Part shown: in pieces, positions 10,701-28,079 of the stretch
Numbering within the stretch: the first letter of the stretch is position 1
Layout: each line of letters begins with the position of its first letter
NCBI GenBank assembly: GCA_018873245.2
Contig: JAEMBT020000002.1
Span: 9,646,001-9,710,000 of the forward strand
Direction: 5' to 3'
Length of the DNA: 64,000 bases
Origin: Archegozetes longisetosus
Lineage: Eukaryota > Arthropoda > Arachnida > Sarcoptiformes > Trhypochthoniidae
The notes under the pieces: model-generated
What the model saw: the letters and a program-made list of their open reading frames with translations, nothing else
Database searches by the model: none
What the model was told of the DNA's origin: nothing
Position numbers and translations under genes: made by a program

Positions 10701-11613
10701 ACTTTATTAACACTATTGATTTAACATGTTAAATACAGGTTTATTACTTTTAATTATAAATTAATTTGATTGGAAAAAAATTGGCCACGATTCACTTCCA
10801 TAGAAAATCAATTGGGAAAATACATAAAAAGTGTTTATTTAATGTATAATTTAGCAATCTAATTGAATTTCAAAATTAACCTTCCGTTTGAACCGTAAGT
10901 TACACTGTATGAACCGTGGCCAATTATTTACAGAAAACAAAAATTTAATTACTTATAATAATAACTCATTGATCATTATAATTTAATTTAATATTTATTT
11001 AAAACATGCTATTTCGTTGTTTTAAACGAATCTTTTTATTTGTTTTGAGGTGACCTGTCACCTATCGTCAAATTATTTTACTTTTAGTGTTTTTATTATT
11101 TTGTTATTCTAACCAATCATATGCATTCTTTATAACTTCCTCTTCCTGTAAAGCACACCAAAAACATGTTTTAAAACACACTGTGGTAAAGCAGGCAGTG
11201 CAGTTCTTTTTCAGTCGTCGTGTAATTAACATCGAGTGATCATTCCTTTGTTTGATTCTTTTAAATAAAATATTTCCATTTTTTTGCCTTTAACTTCAAT
11301 TCCTTTGTTGACCGCCGATACGTTTCGACGGCCCTCGATTGTCATTGTGTGCCTCAGGTAAAAACTCACTGTCGACTATCTGGTCGACAGTTATTTGGTT
11401 TGACCGAAGTCGCTCGAAGCATTCGGTCGACCACAGTTTTAATGTTAATTCTCAAGGACAAAGTCTCATGCCATGAGACAATATCTTTTAAAGTTATAAA
11501 GCCTTCCAAAAGTCTCTCTCTGCTTTGGAAGACCAAATCGCTAATTTTATTTTTTTAAGTTATTCTTTATAAAATATATTGAAAGAGATATATTACAAAT
11601 TTTAGGATATTCT
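10701..11613. other. No gene seen
   Basis: Upstream of the ubiquitin-like gene, so its promoter probably lies in the first few hundred bases. A slightly more GC-rich patch at 11,280-11,530 contains repeated GTCGAC/GGTCGACC words but no coding signal that I can identify. Confidence 0.5.
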
Positions 11614-12249
11614 TTAAGTATAAAGTGAAATAAGGAAATGAATATAAGATCTACTCCATTCAATACCACATTCCTTTAGGAAGTTAAAGAATTTTTTCTT
11701 TTCAATTTGACATAATTCTTGAATCTTTATGAGGCTTTGACCAGCTAAGAGTGCATATTTAATAGTTTGCTTCTGATGAAACTCCAACTCATTACGAATC
11801 GAAATAATCACATCTTTAGCTTCTTTGAGGTTATCAAAATTGAGCCTTTTGATTGTTTGTTTGACTTCGGTTCATCAATAGCTTCTTCATCAGATGTGTT
11901 TATTTCATCAATAACTTCATCAGGAGCTTTAGTTAATTCATCCGCTCTAAAATAAGAAACAAACTTTTGAAATTATAATTTTTTAATATCTAACTTACTT
12001 TGGTTTTAAGTTTGTAAAATATGTTATGTAAAAGTCATCAATTTTTTCGGTCAAATAAGTTCTTTTAATTTTAGGTATTGTAGTTAAAAGCCTTTTATGT
12101 AAATTTACTATAGTCTCCTATATATTATTAGGTAATTCTATAGTTGGATCCGATACATCAAATTCATCTAAAAATATTTAAGCTTAAAAGTAGAGTTAAT
12201 AAGAAAATAATATACCTTCATAATCCATTGGAGATAATGGAGAATCCAT
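11614..12249 (-). pseudogene. Decayed intron-containing gene with a DUF3102-like segment
   Basis: A small gene-like unit reads from ATG 12249 on the minus strand. It begins MDSPLSPMDYE and is followed by a consensus splice donor (GAAG/GTATAT), two more exon-like stretches, and a last part containing HQKQTIKYALLAGQSLIKIQ then FFNFLKECGIEWSRSYIHFL. That last segment resembles the DUF3102/KilA-associated helical domain (a helix, a turn, then SRSY), known mainly from phages and mobile elements. The unit has about two breaks and I do not think it makes a full protein. Its origin, host or mobile, is not known. Confidence 0.4.
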
Positions 12250-13734
12250 TTTGAGTTATAAATAGGCAGATCTTTGTGTTTTTCAAGTTATAAGGAAGTG
12301 AAATACCATAAAGTTTATTCAGAATAAGTTTAAAAATCATAAATGAAAAAGTTAACAAAGCACAATAAATTTTATATCATTCGATAAATCTTATTGCATA
12401 CTATATAATTCTGAATTTTCATTTCAAACAAATAATTGATCTAATTGTTATTAGTTTTCAAAAATTAACAATATTTTCATTAAATTTTAAGCTTAAAATA
12501 GTTGTTGAACAATTTTTAAAGTTAATGAATATGCTTTACATTGCATTCTATGTAGTAATAAGAAAGCATTGAAATTTTTTCTTATTGAGTGAATAGAAGG
12601 CTTTAATATGTGTACGTGATTTGGATAATTAATTAGTTTTAACCAAAAAGGACCCTCAAATTTAAGATAACCATAACAACATATGAATGCCCCGATAATA
12701 AAAAAGCCTATCTCTTGAAGCATTGAAACGAGTAAAACGCACTTAAAGTTGCGTTTCAAAAATGTTTACAAAAATCAAACTAATTGAGACCTAAATATGA
12801 AATTTATTATTTGTAACGTGTAATTAAACATATTCTAGGTCAGATTCATCACAATAATCTGATTCTTCACAGAATTAAAATTAAATTGTGAGATAAAAAG
12901 TCAATATAAAATTTTCTATTTTTTACATCCAAATAGTCTAATAATTAGTTAGAATAAGAGGAGTTCTCTTATTTGGCGAGCCATTAGATAAATGAATCAA
13001 TTTATTATTGATTAAATTAAACATTTAAAATCCTAATAAAACACTTGATTAATGCTTTATTGATATAAATAAAAACTAAAGCTTTGATGTTATGTAATGA
13101 TCATCAATATTGTATTGTTCATAATGAACATAACACAAATTGATTGCGCATTCTCTTAAAGTAAGATTTAATTAGCATTAAATTCTATTGTGATCAAGAG
13201 TTTTTTAAACATATTATTTATAAATTTTTCTCATAACAAATAGAAAGTTTACAAAACAAATTAAAATACTTTTAGTTTTAATATAACAATATCAACAAAA
13301 CTTGAATGAGAGTTATATGATGACCGGTTCAAAAGTTAGACTGACCGATGTCCACTCTTTGATACTGACCAATGGTCATTATGATATGGGTATCAAAATG
13401 AAGGGTTTTCAAAAATAAATTAAATAAAAAAGGAATCATCTAATTATCATTTTTGTTTTCGAGTTATGAATTTTTGAAGGTATTAGTTTTTAAAATTATG
13501 AAATAGAAAAGTTAGTCCAAAAAATTTTCATTTTGTAAGATTATTGAAAAAACTTCCGGTAATTGGATTTTGATCAAATTTGTCATAAGTGTTTCATTAA
13601 ATAGTACTTTTAATAATTATTTCAAGACAATAGGATTGATATTTAATTTTATAATAATTTAAAATCTACTTTCAAATTCATTCTTCAACTAATTTTTTTA
13701 TATTATTAAGAAAAAAGGTATAATTTTTCAAAAA
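12250..13734. other. No gene seen
   Basis: AT-rich sequence. The 88-codon minus-strand frame at 12,493-12,759 has no recognisable motif or intron context. No repeat structure was found apart from short A/T tracts. Confidence 0.5.
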
Positions 13735-13845
13735 AGTTAGATTGTTGGGGTTGAATTTATTGAAAAATTGTTAATTTGATGGATAATTTTACTAGTACAA
13801 AAAGTACTAGCTCGAACGGGCTAGAACCGCTATATGTATATGACT
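13735..13845 (-). repeat. Right copy of the ~110-bp inverted repeat
   Basis: In reverse complement this starts AGTCATATACATATAGCGG exactly like the copy at 171. It continues through the TTCTAGCCCG, GAGCTAGTAC and TTATCCATCAAATTAAC words before diverging. The outer flank begins AAGA, which matches the last four bases outside the left copy. Confidence 0.75.
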
Positions 13846-15849
13846 AAGAAGAAGAATGCAATCGTTTGAGAAAGGATACTGTTGCATTAGCGTTTATAGT
13901 TTTCCATTATACACTATGGTATTTCAAACTTGATTAGCCAGACATCAACTTATTAAATGACAAACTGTGATGGTTTAAGTTCAATCATTTTATTCTAGAG
14001 AAGCTCACTTAGCTGAAGTAACAATAAGAAAATAGGTAGTTTCCAAAGTCAATATCTTTATTCTTATATGTTTCTACACATCATGTCTTATATATCTATT
14101 AAACGGTCTAATCCTTTGTTTCAGTCATATTGTGTCAAATTCGACTAGATAAAAATAAATATCTTTCTAGAAAGCCCAGATTAAGTTCGCTACTTCGATT
14201 AGGTTCGATCAGTTATGAATGTATTAAATGTCAGAGATAACTGGGAATAGTATTTTCGGTTTAATACTGAAATTCGTTGGAAAATCGTCGAAACAGTCTG
14301 CTCTTCTGGTTTTAAACTGGGAAAAACCGAAACAATAATAGTGGTCAGTTTGCAAAAAGTCTGTTCATAACGGGCTTTAGGGTAGCCGAAGTCTCAACAA
14401 ATTTTGTGATGTTATGATCAATCGAAGAACCCGTCTGGACGTTAATTTACTAAAAAAATACTGTATTTCATACTTTAATGGGGATTTAGAAGGATTTTTT
14501 GACGATTATTAGGGCAACACATTTATTTTCACTAATTGTTTTTGTTCTCAAAATATAACCTTACGTTACCTTACTATAAATCGAAATAACAGAAAAATAC
14601 TATCCTTAAGTATAAAATATACGACCAGAATAGTACCAGATAATACAAGAAAAATGTTAATGATAAGGTTTTAGTGTTTGTTCAAGCAAAAGAGCATCCT
14701 GAATTAATAAAACCACAGCTTTGTATGATAGGGATATCAGATTCTAGTCTTAAGTCAGGTTAGGTTAGTACTATGAAAGATTTAAATATGAAGAGTTTCT
14801 ATCGCCATGAGGTTCTGTAAATAGAAAGAAGATGCATTTAACAGTCAATCTTAAGATTTATAAAGGTATTAAGAAATTATCTTTAAGGGATGGAGCGATA
14901 CCGAACAAAAACGAAGTATGTAGATTTGTATTTCCTAACGACATCATTGAAGTAAAAAAGGCGTAATCGTAGATTCCTAGGGAATAAAGTTCTGCCTCAA
15001 TTATAATTATGATTATATGTTAAATAATGATAAAACTAACAGTCTGTTTAATAATAACAAGCAAGAGAGTATTGAGTGAAAGAACTTTAAAATCTGTAAA
15101 AGATGTACATAATAAATGGCTAGTTTTTTTCAGGTCCTGTCCGAAAGTAGTCTTATTTCCTTAGTCAGTAAAGATGAAATGAAGCATATAAATAATAGAA
15201 TTAAGAGTGATTGTGCTCATTTTAATGAAAAATTTATTGATATTAAGAAGACAATTATATCCTTATCTGTTTTGTTACATCATTGTTATTAATAGTCTGT
15301 TAAAGAAATTTCAACTTATAAGGTCATTTATATGGATTAAAAGGTTCTATTTTCAATGAACGTACGACTCCCATCAATTTTTGTATTAATAATACTACTT
15401 TGTTTTCTTAAATCAGATACAAAGAGCGAATAAAATGATTTAAAGAAAAGTATATCGATAGAAGATTCGTTAACAATATTATTAATTCTGTAATAATCTC
15501 TAAACCCTTTTATATCTTAAACTTCAGCATAATTTTTCTCTGAAATTAACACCAATGTTTGGAAATCTCTGATTATTCAACCAAACACAAACATTTCTTA
15601 CATCACAATGATCAAAATACTTGGATTCGTATCTTAATTTTTAGATCTATCAGTCTGAAATCCTATAATAGCCCAAGCTGGTCTTTCAGTTGCTTGAGAT
15701 GGACCCAATTGTCAAACAATATTTGTTGATTTATGGAACATCAAACATCAAATCTATTTCATGGAATTCAATATTGCATACTGACCTGCTTTGAGTTAAT
15801 AATAATAATTTATTTCTATACTTGTCTGAAGGAATAATTCTAGGTATTA
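13846..15849. other. Decayed sequence without a recognisable gene
   Basis: The base composition is less extreme than in the flanking intergenic DNA, and short coding-like stretches occur on the plus strand (around 14,690-14,980 and 15,130-15,290). All are short and interrupted, and I recognise no family. They may belong to the same fossil element as the next entry. Confidence 0.4.
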
Positions 15850-17100
15850 TCCATTTAATCTCTTCTACTACAACTTTACCCTTTTTGCTGTTGCTTTAAA
15901 AATAGCATCATCATCACTTGTCCTGGTTAGTGTTAGGTTTGGTTTGAGCCGTACATTAATTTATAATAATCTTCACAAAAACCAAAAATATGAAAAAGAG
16001 ATATTACAAAAGAAAAATACCCATTCGGTGAATGTTTTTGAATTATGGTTTGATGGCTGTACTTATATCCTTCATTATTTACTTTATCTGCTTCATTACT
16101 GGTATCTGAACTCCAACCGATATTACTTATTATGAATGTTTGGAATAACTCAATAATCCATTCGTTGTTGTGTCTCTACCAGGATCTCTAATTATTTCAG
16201 TAACATGATCACCTGATTGATGTTATATACGATTGAATAAGAAAAGTGACCCATTGTTTTACAATGTTATTACATCAGCATCTGTATGTGTCTGACCATT
16301 TTCCCTAGCAATTTGACCTCTCATAAGGATTCCTCTTTAAGATATACAAGAAAAAGCGCTTTAATCTGTATCTATTAATCTGATACCACCTGAAGTATTT
16401 AATTGTGTTCCAGCTACTAGATATATAGTAACATGCCTTACTTCATCAACAGATTCATCGAACATCAATTTCTCATCAATATCTAAATGTTCTTCATGTT
16501 TTCAACCATGATTTATATACGCTTAGAATCTTTACCACTATATAGCTTGATTAAAAGTTTTTGATTCGCTAATAACTTATGCCTCATATTATTCCCCTTC
16601 ATTCTAGTAACAGAGTTATATAAACTTTTAATATAATCTACAACTTGAATAACATCATTAGTGATTTTGGCAACCTTTTGTACTCCATTCACGGATTTTC
16701 ACTAATAACAACGATTTTTGATTTGCAAGCCCAAATTATTTTTAATTACGAGCATCTATATAGACTTAAGATGTAATCTAATAGTAATAGTCTCACTTCT
16801 AAAATTAAACAATTTATCATTTTGATCTATTATTCGTATAGTTGTGTAATGTATTTATGAGTAAAAACAGGAAGATATACTAAATTTATATGTTCTCTAT
16901 AATTTTGTAATCTCTTTGTTTCCTTTTATAATTTGTTGGTTCAATTACGGGTTTTAATGCCCTACTCACATCCTCATATATTCCTTGTTCACCAAGTCTT
17001 TCAATACTTGTCTTTAATTGCTTGCAGTTCTTTCAACATTCTATCTTTTTGTTTGGGATCTTCGATTTTCACGAAACTCATTTAAACGATATTATAAATT
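15850..17100 (-). mobile_element. Fossil capsid-like gene, probably of a Polinton-related element
   Basis: Read on the minus strand, the region keeps scattered words that I associate with a family of capsid-like (probably double jelly-roll) proteins found in Polinton/Maverick-related elements of arthropods. Examples are a segment near 16,400 about an element-conserved GGIRL motif and a segment near 15,650-15,900. It is clearly broken, with many interruptions, so it is an old copy. Neither terminal repeats nor a polymerase or integrase could be assigned to it. The family call comes from memory and is tentative. Confidence 0.35.
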
Positions 17101-17514
17101 CATGGTATCAAATATTAAAACCGTTTATGAAGTTACATAGAATTGATCAGAACTTCTTCTATATTTACTAAAGATGTTTTTGCTAAATAGCAAAATCTAT
17201 TACAGCAAATTCATGAGGTATTTCTCAGCATTTATTACAAAAGTCATTAAAATCTCTCTTTGAAATATCTGTGCAATCATCTTGATATATGTTTAAACTT
17301 TTACTATCCTGTTTGAACAAAATTATAAGGTTCGTGTTTTCTTTATTATTGTTTGCCTCGCAAGTTTAAAGTAATTTTGCGCAACATAAAACAATCAACA
17401 TTATTGTCTTCCTCTAGTGTAATATTACTTTGTCATATTTATTTGACAATTTTTTAAAATAAGATAAAACTCGATGGTATAAGCTATCACACCCCATATT
17501 TTGAGATACTGAGT

Positions 17515-17742
17515 GTAAACTCGTGGCGGTATAAATTTGCCTATTAAAGCTTTCATTTGAGCCCACTTTTTGAACAAATGCGTTAACTCATAGGCCTTTT
17601 ACTATGGATTAAAAATACTTTCTATATTCAATTCAATAAAGTATTTTTAATCCATAGTGAAAGGCCTATGAGTTAACGCATTTGTTCAAAAAGTAGGTTC
17701 AAATGAAAGTTTTAATAGGCAAATTTACCGCCACGAGTTTAC
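17515..17742. mobile_element. Palindromic TA-flanked MITE (fold-back, ~228 bp)
   Basis: Two arms of about 107 bases (17,515-17,622 and 17,635-17,742) are nearly perfect reverse complements. They begin GTAAACTCGTGGCGGT and differ at about four bases plus a 2-3-base indel. A spacer of about 12-16 bases separates them. TA dinucleotides stand at each outer edge, as for Tc1/mariner-type insertions. There is no coding capacity. RNA from it would form a long hairpin. Confidence 0.88.
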
Positions 17743-18410
17743 ATCGAATGATTGAAAATAGTTACTTGAGATAATTTTCAATTTTCACACACAACACAAT
17801 CAATTAACTGCTTTGATGAATAGATAAAATAGATAGAAACCCTCAACCCAAAATGTAATTAATCAATCATTTAGTTGGAAAATAAAATCAAAAATACAGT
17901 GTTTGAGTGGTACACACTAACAAATTTTCATCTTAAAATCTGATTACAACAACTCATACACAAACTTACACAATAGGGACTGAGGTTAAAAATACATTAG
18001 ACTTGTAAAGACCTCATGTTGTCTTCGTTTTTTAATCTTACACTTGTTTTGTGTTTGATAAAAGTCCAAATTAGAGCTTTACTAATATTTAGCATCTTCA
18101 TAAAATTTTTGTTTAAAAAGTATTCGTAATCAAAGTACTATTAAATAAACGTTGAAAAAATGATTTGGCATTTTTTAAGTACTTTATTCTGCACGACAGA
18201 TAAAGGTATAAGAAGTTATTCAAAGTGTAGAAGCAAAAATCGTAAAAACAATATATTATTTTTAAAAATCCATAATAAGTAATAAAAGAATAAAGAAATG
18301 CAAGAAAGAAAGATAGATAGATAGTAGAAGAGAGTAAAACGGAGTTAGAGAGTAAAAGGGAGTTAAATCATTTTGAAAGATGGAATGTTTCAGTTTAATA
18401 CTCCATTAAA
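17743..18410. other. 3' flank of GFAT; no gene seen
   Basis: AT-rich sequence downstream of the GFAT stop codon. It includes a purine-rich run near 18,270-18,360 with GATAGATAGATAG and repeated GAGAGTAAA words, probably 3' UTR. No separate gene. Confidence 0.5.
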
Positions 18411-23295
<4,885 letters not shown>

Positions 23296-24172
23296 TCTGT
23301 CGGATAAGAATTGACCAATAGATTTATAAAAAGGTCAACAAATATTAAAATCAGTTTAAAACTTGTAATAAATACTTGGACACTAGTGTTTCAATTTGCG
23401 TGTTTTCACTAAAATCTTGATACTTTTTTCCAACAGAAATTTATTGATCCAAATAAGTGTTTAGTTAAATGACTAGATATTTATAAAGTTGAGAGTATTT
23501 CAATGCATTTAACAACTGTATTACGCATTCGCACAAATTCTTGTCAGCGAATCGCAAAACATGTTCAATAAAATGATTTTTTTCTTAGGCAATTCTTGAT
23601 CGCATGTACAACTGGTCACATGTTATATTGAGTTAAGCTTAACACAAAAATTAGGTCTTTTCGAAAGGTCTGCCTTCCGTGTAAGTTACATAATAATAGG
23701 CCAAACTGTCAGACTGTCTAATATATTGTTAGAGTGTTTAGAAACATAGACTCGTGTCTGTATTTCTGTACGTGTAGGGAGAAGTGACAACATTTAAGTT
23801 CCTGTTTAGGTGAATGGAATTATAGTAAACGTATAACATATGTACAGTTATTATACTTATTTAACTTAATTGATTATCTCTTTACAACTCTATCTATCAT
23901 TTATTACTATATTTTACTGAACTTTTACTTAAGTTTTAGATAAGTTTTGGAAATTTGTCGATCGATTGAATTAATGTTTAATGAGAAGTGTTTGTACAAT
24001 CGCTCATATTAAACAATAATTAATTGATGAATCACTTTAGTAATGAAAAGTTTATATAGAGTATTCGCATATCTATTTTATTATTGATAAACCAATGCTC
24101 CAATTAACACAGTTTTTTATCATCTCTGCTGTTATATAATTCTAGTCATTTTTTCAATAAACGGTTAAAGAA
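23296..24172. promoter_or_regulatory. Shared divergent promoter region of GFAT and PAPSS
   Basis: These 877 bp separate the start codons of GFAT (-) and PAPSS (+), so both promoters and 5' UTRs must lie here or in adjacent first introns. No strong TATA box or coding signal was seen. The assignment rests on the head-to-head layout. Confidence 0.5.
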
Positions 24173-26847
24173 ATGTCTGAAACTCGCAATAATCAGGTAA
24201 TGATTCAGTTCAATAAGTTATAAACTTTAAGTTCTTATTGATTACTTAAAAACTTTATTTTGTCAGAAGCCTTGGGGGCAAGTAAAATATGAGAATTTGT
24301 TGAACATTTCAACAGATTTTCCTCATATTTATCTGTATTCTACTTAACCCAATGACCTAAAGCTCTAACTTTTCAGATGCTTATCATTAATTCTAAATAT
24401 TTATTAGTTATTTATTAGTTATTTATTAGTAGAGCTTAAAAGTTTGTTTCACTATAACTATTATACGAGAACTAATAGAGTATTATTGGCTTTAAAACAA
24501 TAGAAACTGGAGCCAAATGTGTTCATTCAATCACACCACGTCTCTAGAACAAAACGTGGCGAAATCCTTGGAAGTGGTCGACGCTTCCGCGGATGTACAG
24601 TTTGGTTCACAGGTTCAGTATAAGTCTCATAATTATTCACTTCAAAGATTCATACCAATCAATTAATATAGGTCTTTCGGGTGCCGGAAAAACTACAGTT
24701 GCATTTGGAATAGAAGATTACTTGTGTAGAAACAAGATTCACGCCTATGCTCTTGATGGTGATAATATACGTCATGGCCTTAACAGCGATCTAGGATTTA
24801 GTGCTGAGGATAGAACCGAAAACATTCGTAGAATTGCAGAAGTCGCCCGACTTTTTGCAGATAGCGGTGCAATAGCTTTGACCAGTTTTATCAGTCCTTT
24901 CGCTAAAGACCGTGAAAGTGCTCGAAAGATTCACGAACGTGATGGACTCCCGTTCTTTGAATGTTTTGTCGACACACCGATCGAAGTATGTGAACAAAGA
25001 GATATCAAAGGGCTCTATAAGAAGGCTCGCGCTGGGCAAATATCAAGCTTTACTGGTATTGGCATGGAATATGAAAAGCCTGAAAAGCCTGACCTCATTT
25101 TGAAGGCTGGTGAGGATTCCATTGGAGACTGTGTTCAAAAGGTTATTGATTTACTTATCGATAAGGTAAGTTCTTCTAGAACTACTTTTGATTTCTTTTC
25201 AGACATTATATCAAAATCATATACTATTGATTTAGAAAATAATCTCAGAAGAAGTAATAAGAGAAGTTCAAGAGCTGTTCATACCCGACGATCAACTAAA
25301 AGAAGCTCAGGAGAGCGCCTTGAAATTGGTACCACTAGAGGTGAATACCATTGATTTGCAATGGATTCAAGTATTGTCTGAAGGCTGGGCCACACCTTTG
25401 AAGGTAAACTATCAAGTTTAAAATTGATACTTCAATAAATCAATCAAGTTGGTAATGGGTTTAGAATTGCTATTAATTGGTTTTCATACTAATATTTTAC
25501 TTTAAATTCGATTTCAAATCAATTGAACTAGATAAATGAAAAGAAATATTAATGAAAAGCAATGACTAATTATGCTTTAAATAATTACATTCGAAGCTGG
25601 CCTCAAGAACATCAGTCTAAAGCTGAATCTGAACTTGAGCTTTGTTTATGAACTTATATTTTAGGATGTCTTTAAAAAGTTTAGATTAGTTTAAATAGCT
25701 GTGCAAATTATTAATTTAAACAATATTTCGGTTTCACTTGTATTCGATAAATTAGGGATTCATGAGAGAGAGGGAGTATCTGCAAAGTCTTCATTTTGGC
25801 GTTTTGATTGATGAGAGTATGCACAACCAAACGATTCCAATTGTCTTGGCTATAGACGATGAAAACAAAGAGCGCATCAAACACGAGAAAAGTATTGTTT
25901 TGAAGTACAAAGGCAAAACAGTGGCTGTCCTCGAAGATATTGAGATCTATGAACACCGGAAGGAAGAGCGAGCAGCCAGTGTTTTCAAGACTACTAATAT
26001 CGGGCATCCATCCATCAAAATGATTATGGAAAGTGGTAACTGGTTGGTTGGAGGAGATCTCAAAGTATTCCAAAGAATCACTTGGAATGATGGTCTCGAC
26101 AGCTTTAGATTGAAGCCAAATGAAATAAAATCCAGATTAAAACAAATGAATGTAAGGATAAACTTGAATCTTAGTCTGCATAAGAAGTTATATTTTGTGT
26201 GATTTGTATTATAGGCAGATGCAGTCTTTGCATTTCAATTAAGAAATCCTATACACAACGGACACGCATTGTTGATGCAAGACACCAAAAGACAATTGTT
26301 AGAGAGAGGCTATAAAAATCCAGTACTTCTTTTGCATCCACTCGGAGGATGGACTAAAGAAGATGACGTACCACTGGATGTACGCATCAAACAGCATCAA
26401 GCAGTACTAGAGGAAGGAGTACTTGATCCCAATGCAACATTAATGGCAATATTTCCGTCTCCGATGTCTTATGCGGGTCCGCGGGAAGTTCAGTGGCACG
26501 CGAAGGCCAGACTCGTGACCGGTGCTAACTTCTACATCGTTGGTCGAGATCCGGCTGGTATTCCACATCCAGATACTGGCGCAGATCTTTATGAACCAAC
26601 GCACGGCAAAAAAGTCCTTCAGATGGCTCCTGGACTGACCAAATTCGAAATAATTCCATTCCGTGTCGCCGCTTATAATAAGAAATTGAGAAAAATGGCT
26701 TTCTTCGATCCTAATAATTCATCCGATTTCGAATTTATTTCTGGAACCAAAATGCGATCGTTTGCCAGAAATGGTCAGTTGCCTCCAAATGGATTCATGG
26801 CTGACAAGGCCTGGAAAGTGCTCTCAGAATACTATCAAAGAAAGTGA
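24173..26847 (+). CDS. Papss: Bifunctional PAPS synthetase (APS kinase + ATP sulfurylase), 607 aa
   Basis: It converts sulfate and ATP to APS and then to PAPS, the universal sulfate donor. Six exons join in frame: 24173-24196, 24504-24612, 24672-25165, 25236-25403, 25756-26151, 26215-26847. Residues about 10-210 are the APS kinase, with [13 protein letters not shown]-loop GLSGAGKTT (45-53), [20 protein letters not shown] and [14 protein letters not shown]. After a linker ending [18 protein letters not shown], the ATP sulfurylase follows with the HNGH motif (about 410), [42 protein letters not shown] and [14 protein letters not shown]. Its length matches the ~610-620 aa of animal PAPSS. The first coding exon encodes only eight residues. 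The stop is 172 bp from the NUBP1 stop on the opposite strand. Confidence 0.96.
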
Positions 26848-27019
26848 TTATTTTTAGAAAACATATCGAATTTTATTACGTTTTTATCTATTTAATCAAG
26901 AAGTGCATTAAATATTTAAATGATTTAAGATAATTATAAAATTTATTTCGTTATTTTTTTAATATACAGAGTATATTGTATTCAAGCACTATTAAAATGT
27001 TCTAGGAATTTATTGAATT

Positions 27020-28079
27020 TTATTTATTTAAAATTTGAATCAAATTTTTAGTAACTTCAACAAAAGACTGAACAGTTCGTGAATCACTTTGATCAAATAT
27101 CGAAACTCCTTCATCACAGGCTTTGCCAATAATCGGATCCAATGGTATTCTACCCAACAGTTGAATGCCATTCGTTATCAATTGATTGGTTCCATTGGAA
27201 GATGGTCGAAATATAACTGACTCTTTACAACATTTAGGACACAAAAATGTGCTCATATTCTCAACAATACCTAAAATATTGAGATTAACTCTCCTACAAA
27301 AATCTATTTGTTTTCTGACATCCATCAGTGCTACTTCTTGTGGTGTCGTGACGATGACCACTCCCTTCAAGTTAGAGCATTGTTTCAAATAAGAAACAAT
27401 AGACAAATGTTCGTCTGAGGTTCCCGGAGGGGTGTCCACAATCTATTCAAATTTATTCTTATAGTTCATTCAAATATATATTAATCATATTCTAATGTTT
27501 ACTTGCAAGTTGCTAACTCGTCACTTTTATCATAAATCTTGTAATCAATTGACAATCAAGTCACAGACTCACCAAATAGTCCAATGGCCCCCAGTCAACA
27601 TCTCGTAAAAATTGTTTAATGATAGTGTTCTTCTTCGGTCCTCTCCAAATGACTGCATCATCGAGTGATCCCAATAGGAATCCACAAGAGATGATCGACA
27701 GATTGTCTTCAACGTAGATTGGAGACCATCCAGACATGGACTGATGAACTTCTTCGCCCTCAACTCCCATAGTCTTCGGTATAGATGGACCACAAATGTC
27801 AATATCAAGTAATCCGACATTAATTGACTGATCTCTAGCCAATGCACGAGCTAATTGTGAAGACACTGTACTCTTGCCGACACCTCCTTTGCCTGACATA
27901 ACTATTATTATATGTTTTATATTAAAAAGTTTTCGTCCTATTTCTGCCACATCGGGATCTGGTCCTTTAGGCAATTGTCCTGAAGCACAAATGCCACGAT
28001 TAGGGCATCCAGCACATGACTCAGACTTTCCTGCATTTTCTGATTCAATGCCTGGACAGTGATCTGGAGGTAATTCCAT
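27020..28079 (-). CDS. Nubp1: Cytosolic Fe-S cluster assembly factor NUBP1, 309 aa
   Basis: This P-loop NTPase of the Mrp/NBP35 family forms the CIA scaffold with NUBP2 and loads 4Fe-4S clusters onto cytosolic and nuclear proteins. Two exons (27573-28079 and 27020-27442) join in frame. The N-terminus has the ferredoxin-like cysteine pattern that separates NUBP1 from NUBP2, C-x13-C-x2-C-x5-C (CPGI...[10 protein letters not shown]). Further on are the Walker [33 protein letters not shown] and the C-terminal FLCPKC bridging pair. The ATG at 28079 gives [10 protein letters not shown], which aligns with known NUBP1 starts; a longer frame upstream lacks an ATG. The length is close to human NUBP1 (320 aa). 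Confidence 0.95.

Noticed and set aside
12493-12759. An 88-codon hydrophobic minus-strand frame
   Set aside because: It reads like a membrane protein only because AT-rich DNA gives Leu, Ile and Phe codons; no family match or gene structure.
15944-16135. A 63-codon plus-strand frame
   Set aside because: It is antisense to the fossil capsid-like region and has no motif of its own.
26269-26847. A separate gene for the ATP sulfurylase part
   Set aside because: The exon joins in phase to the APS kinase exons and matches the usual fused animal PAPSS.
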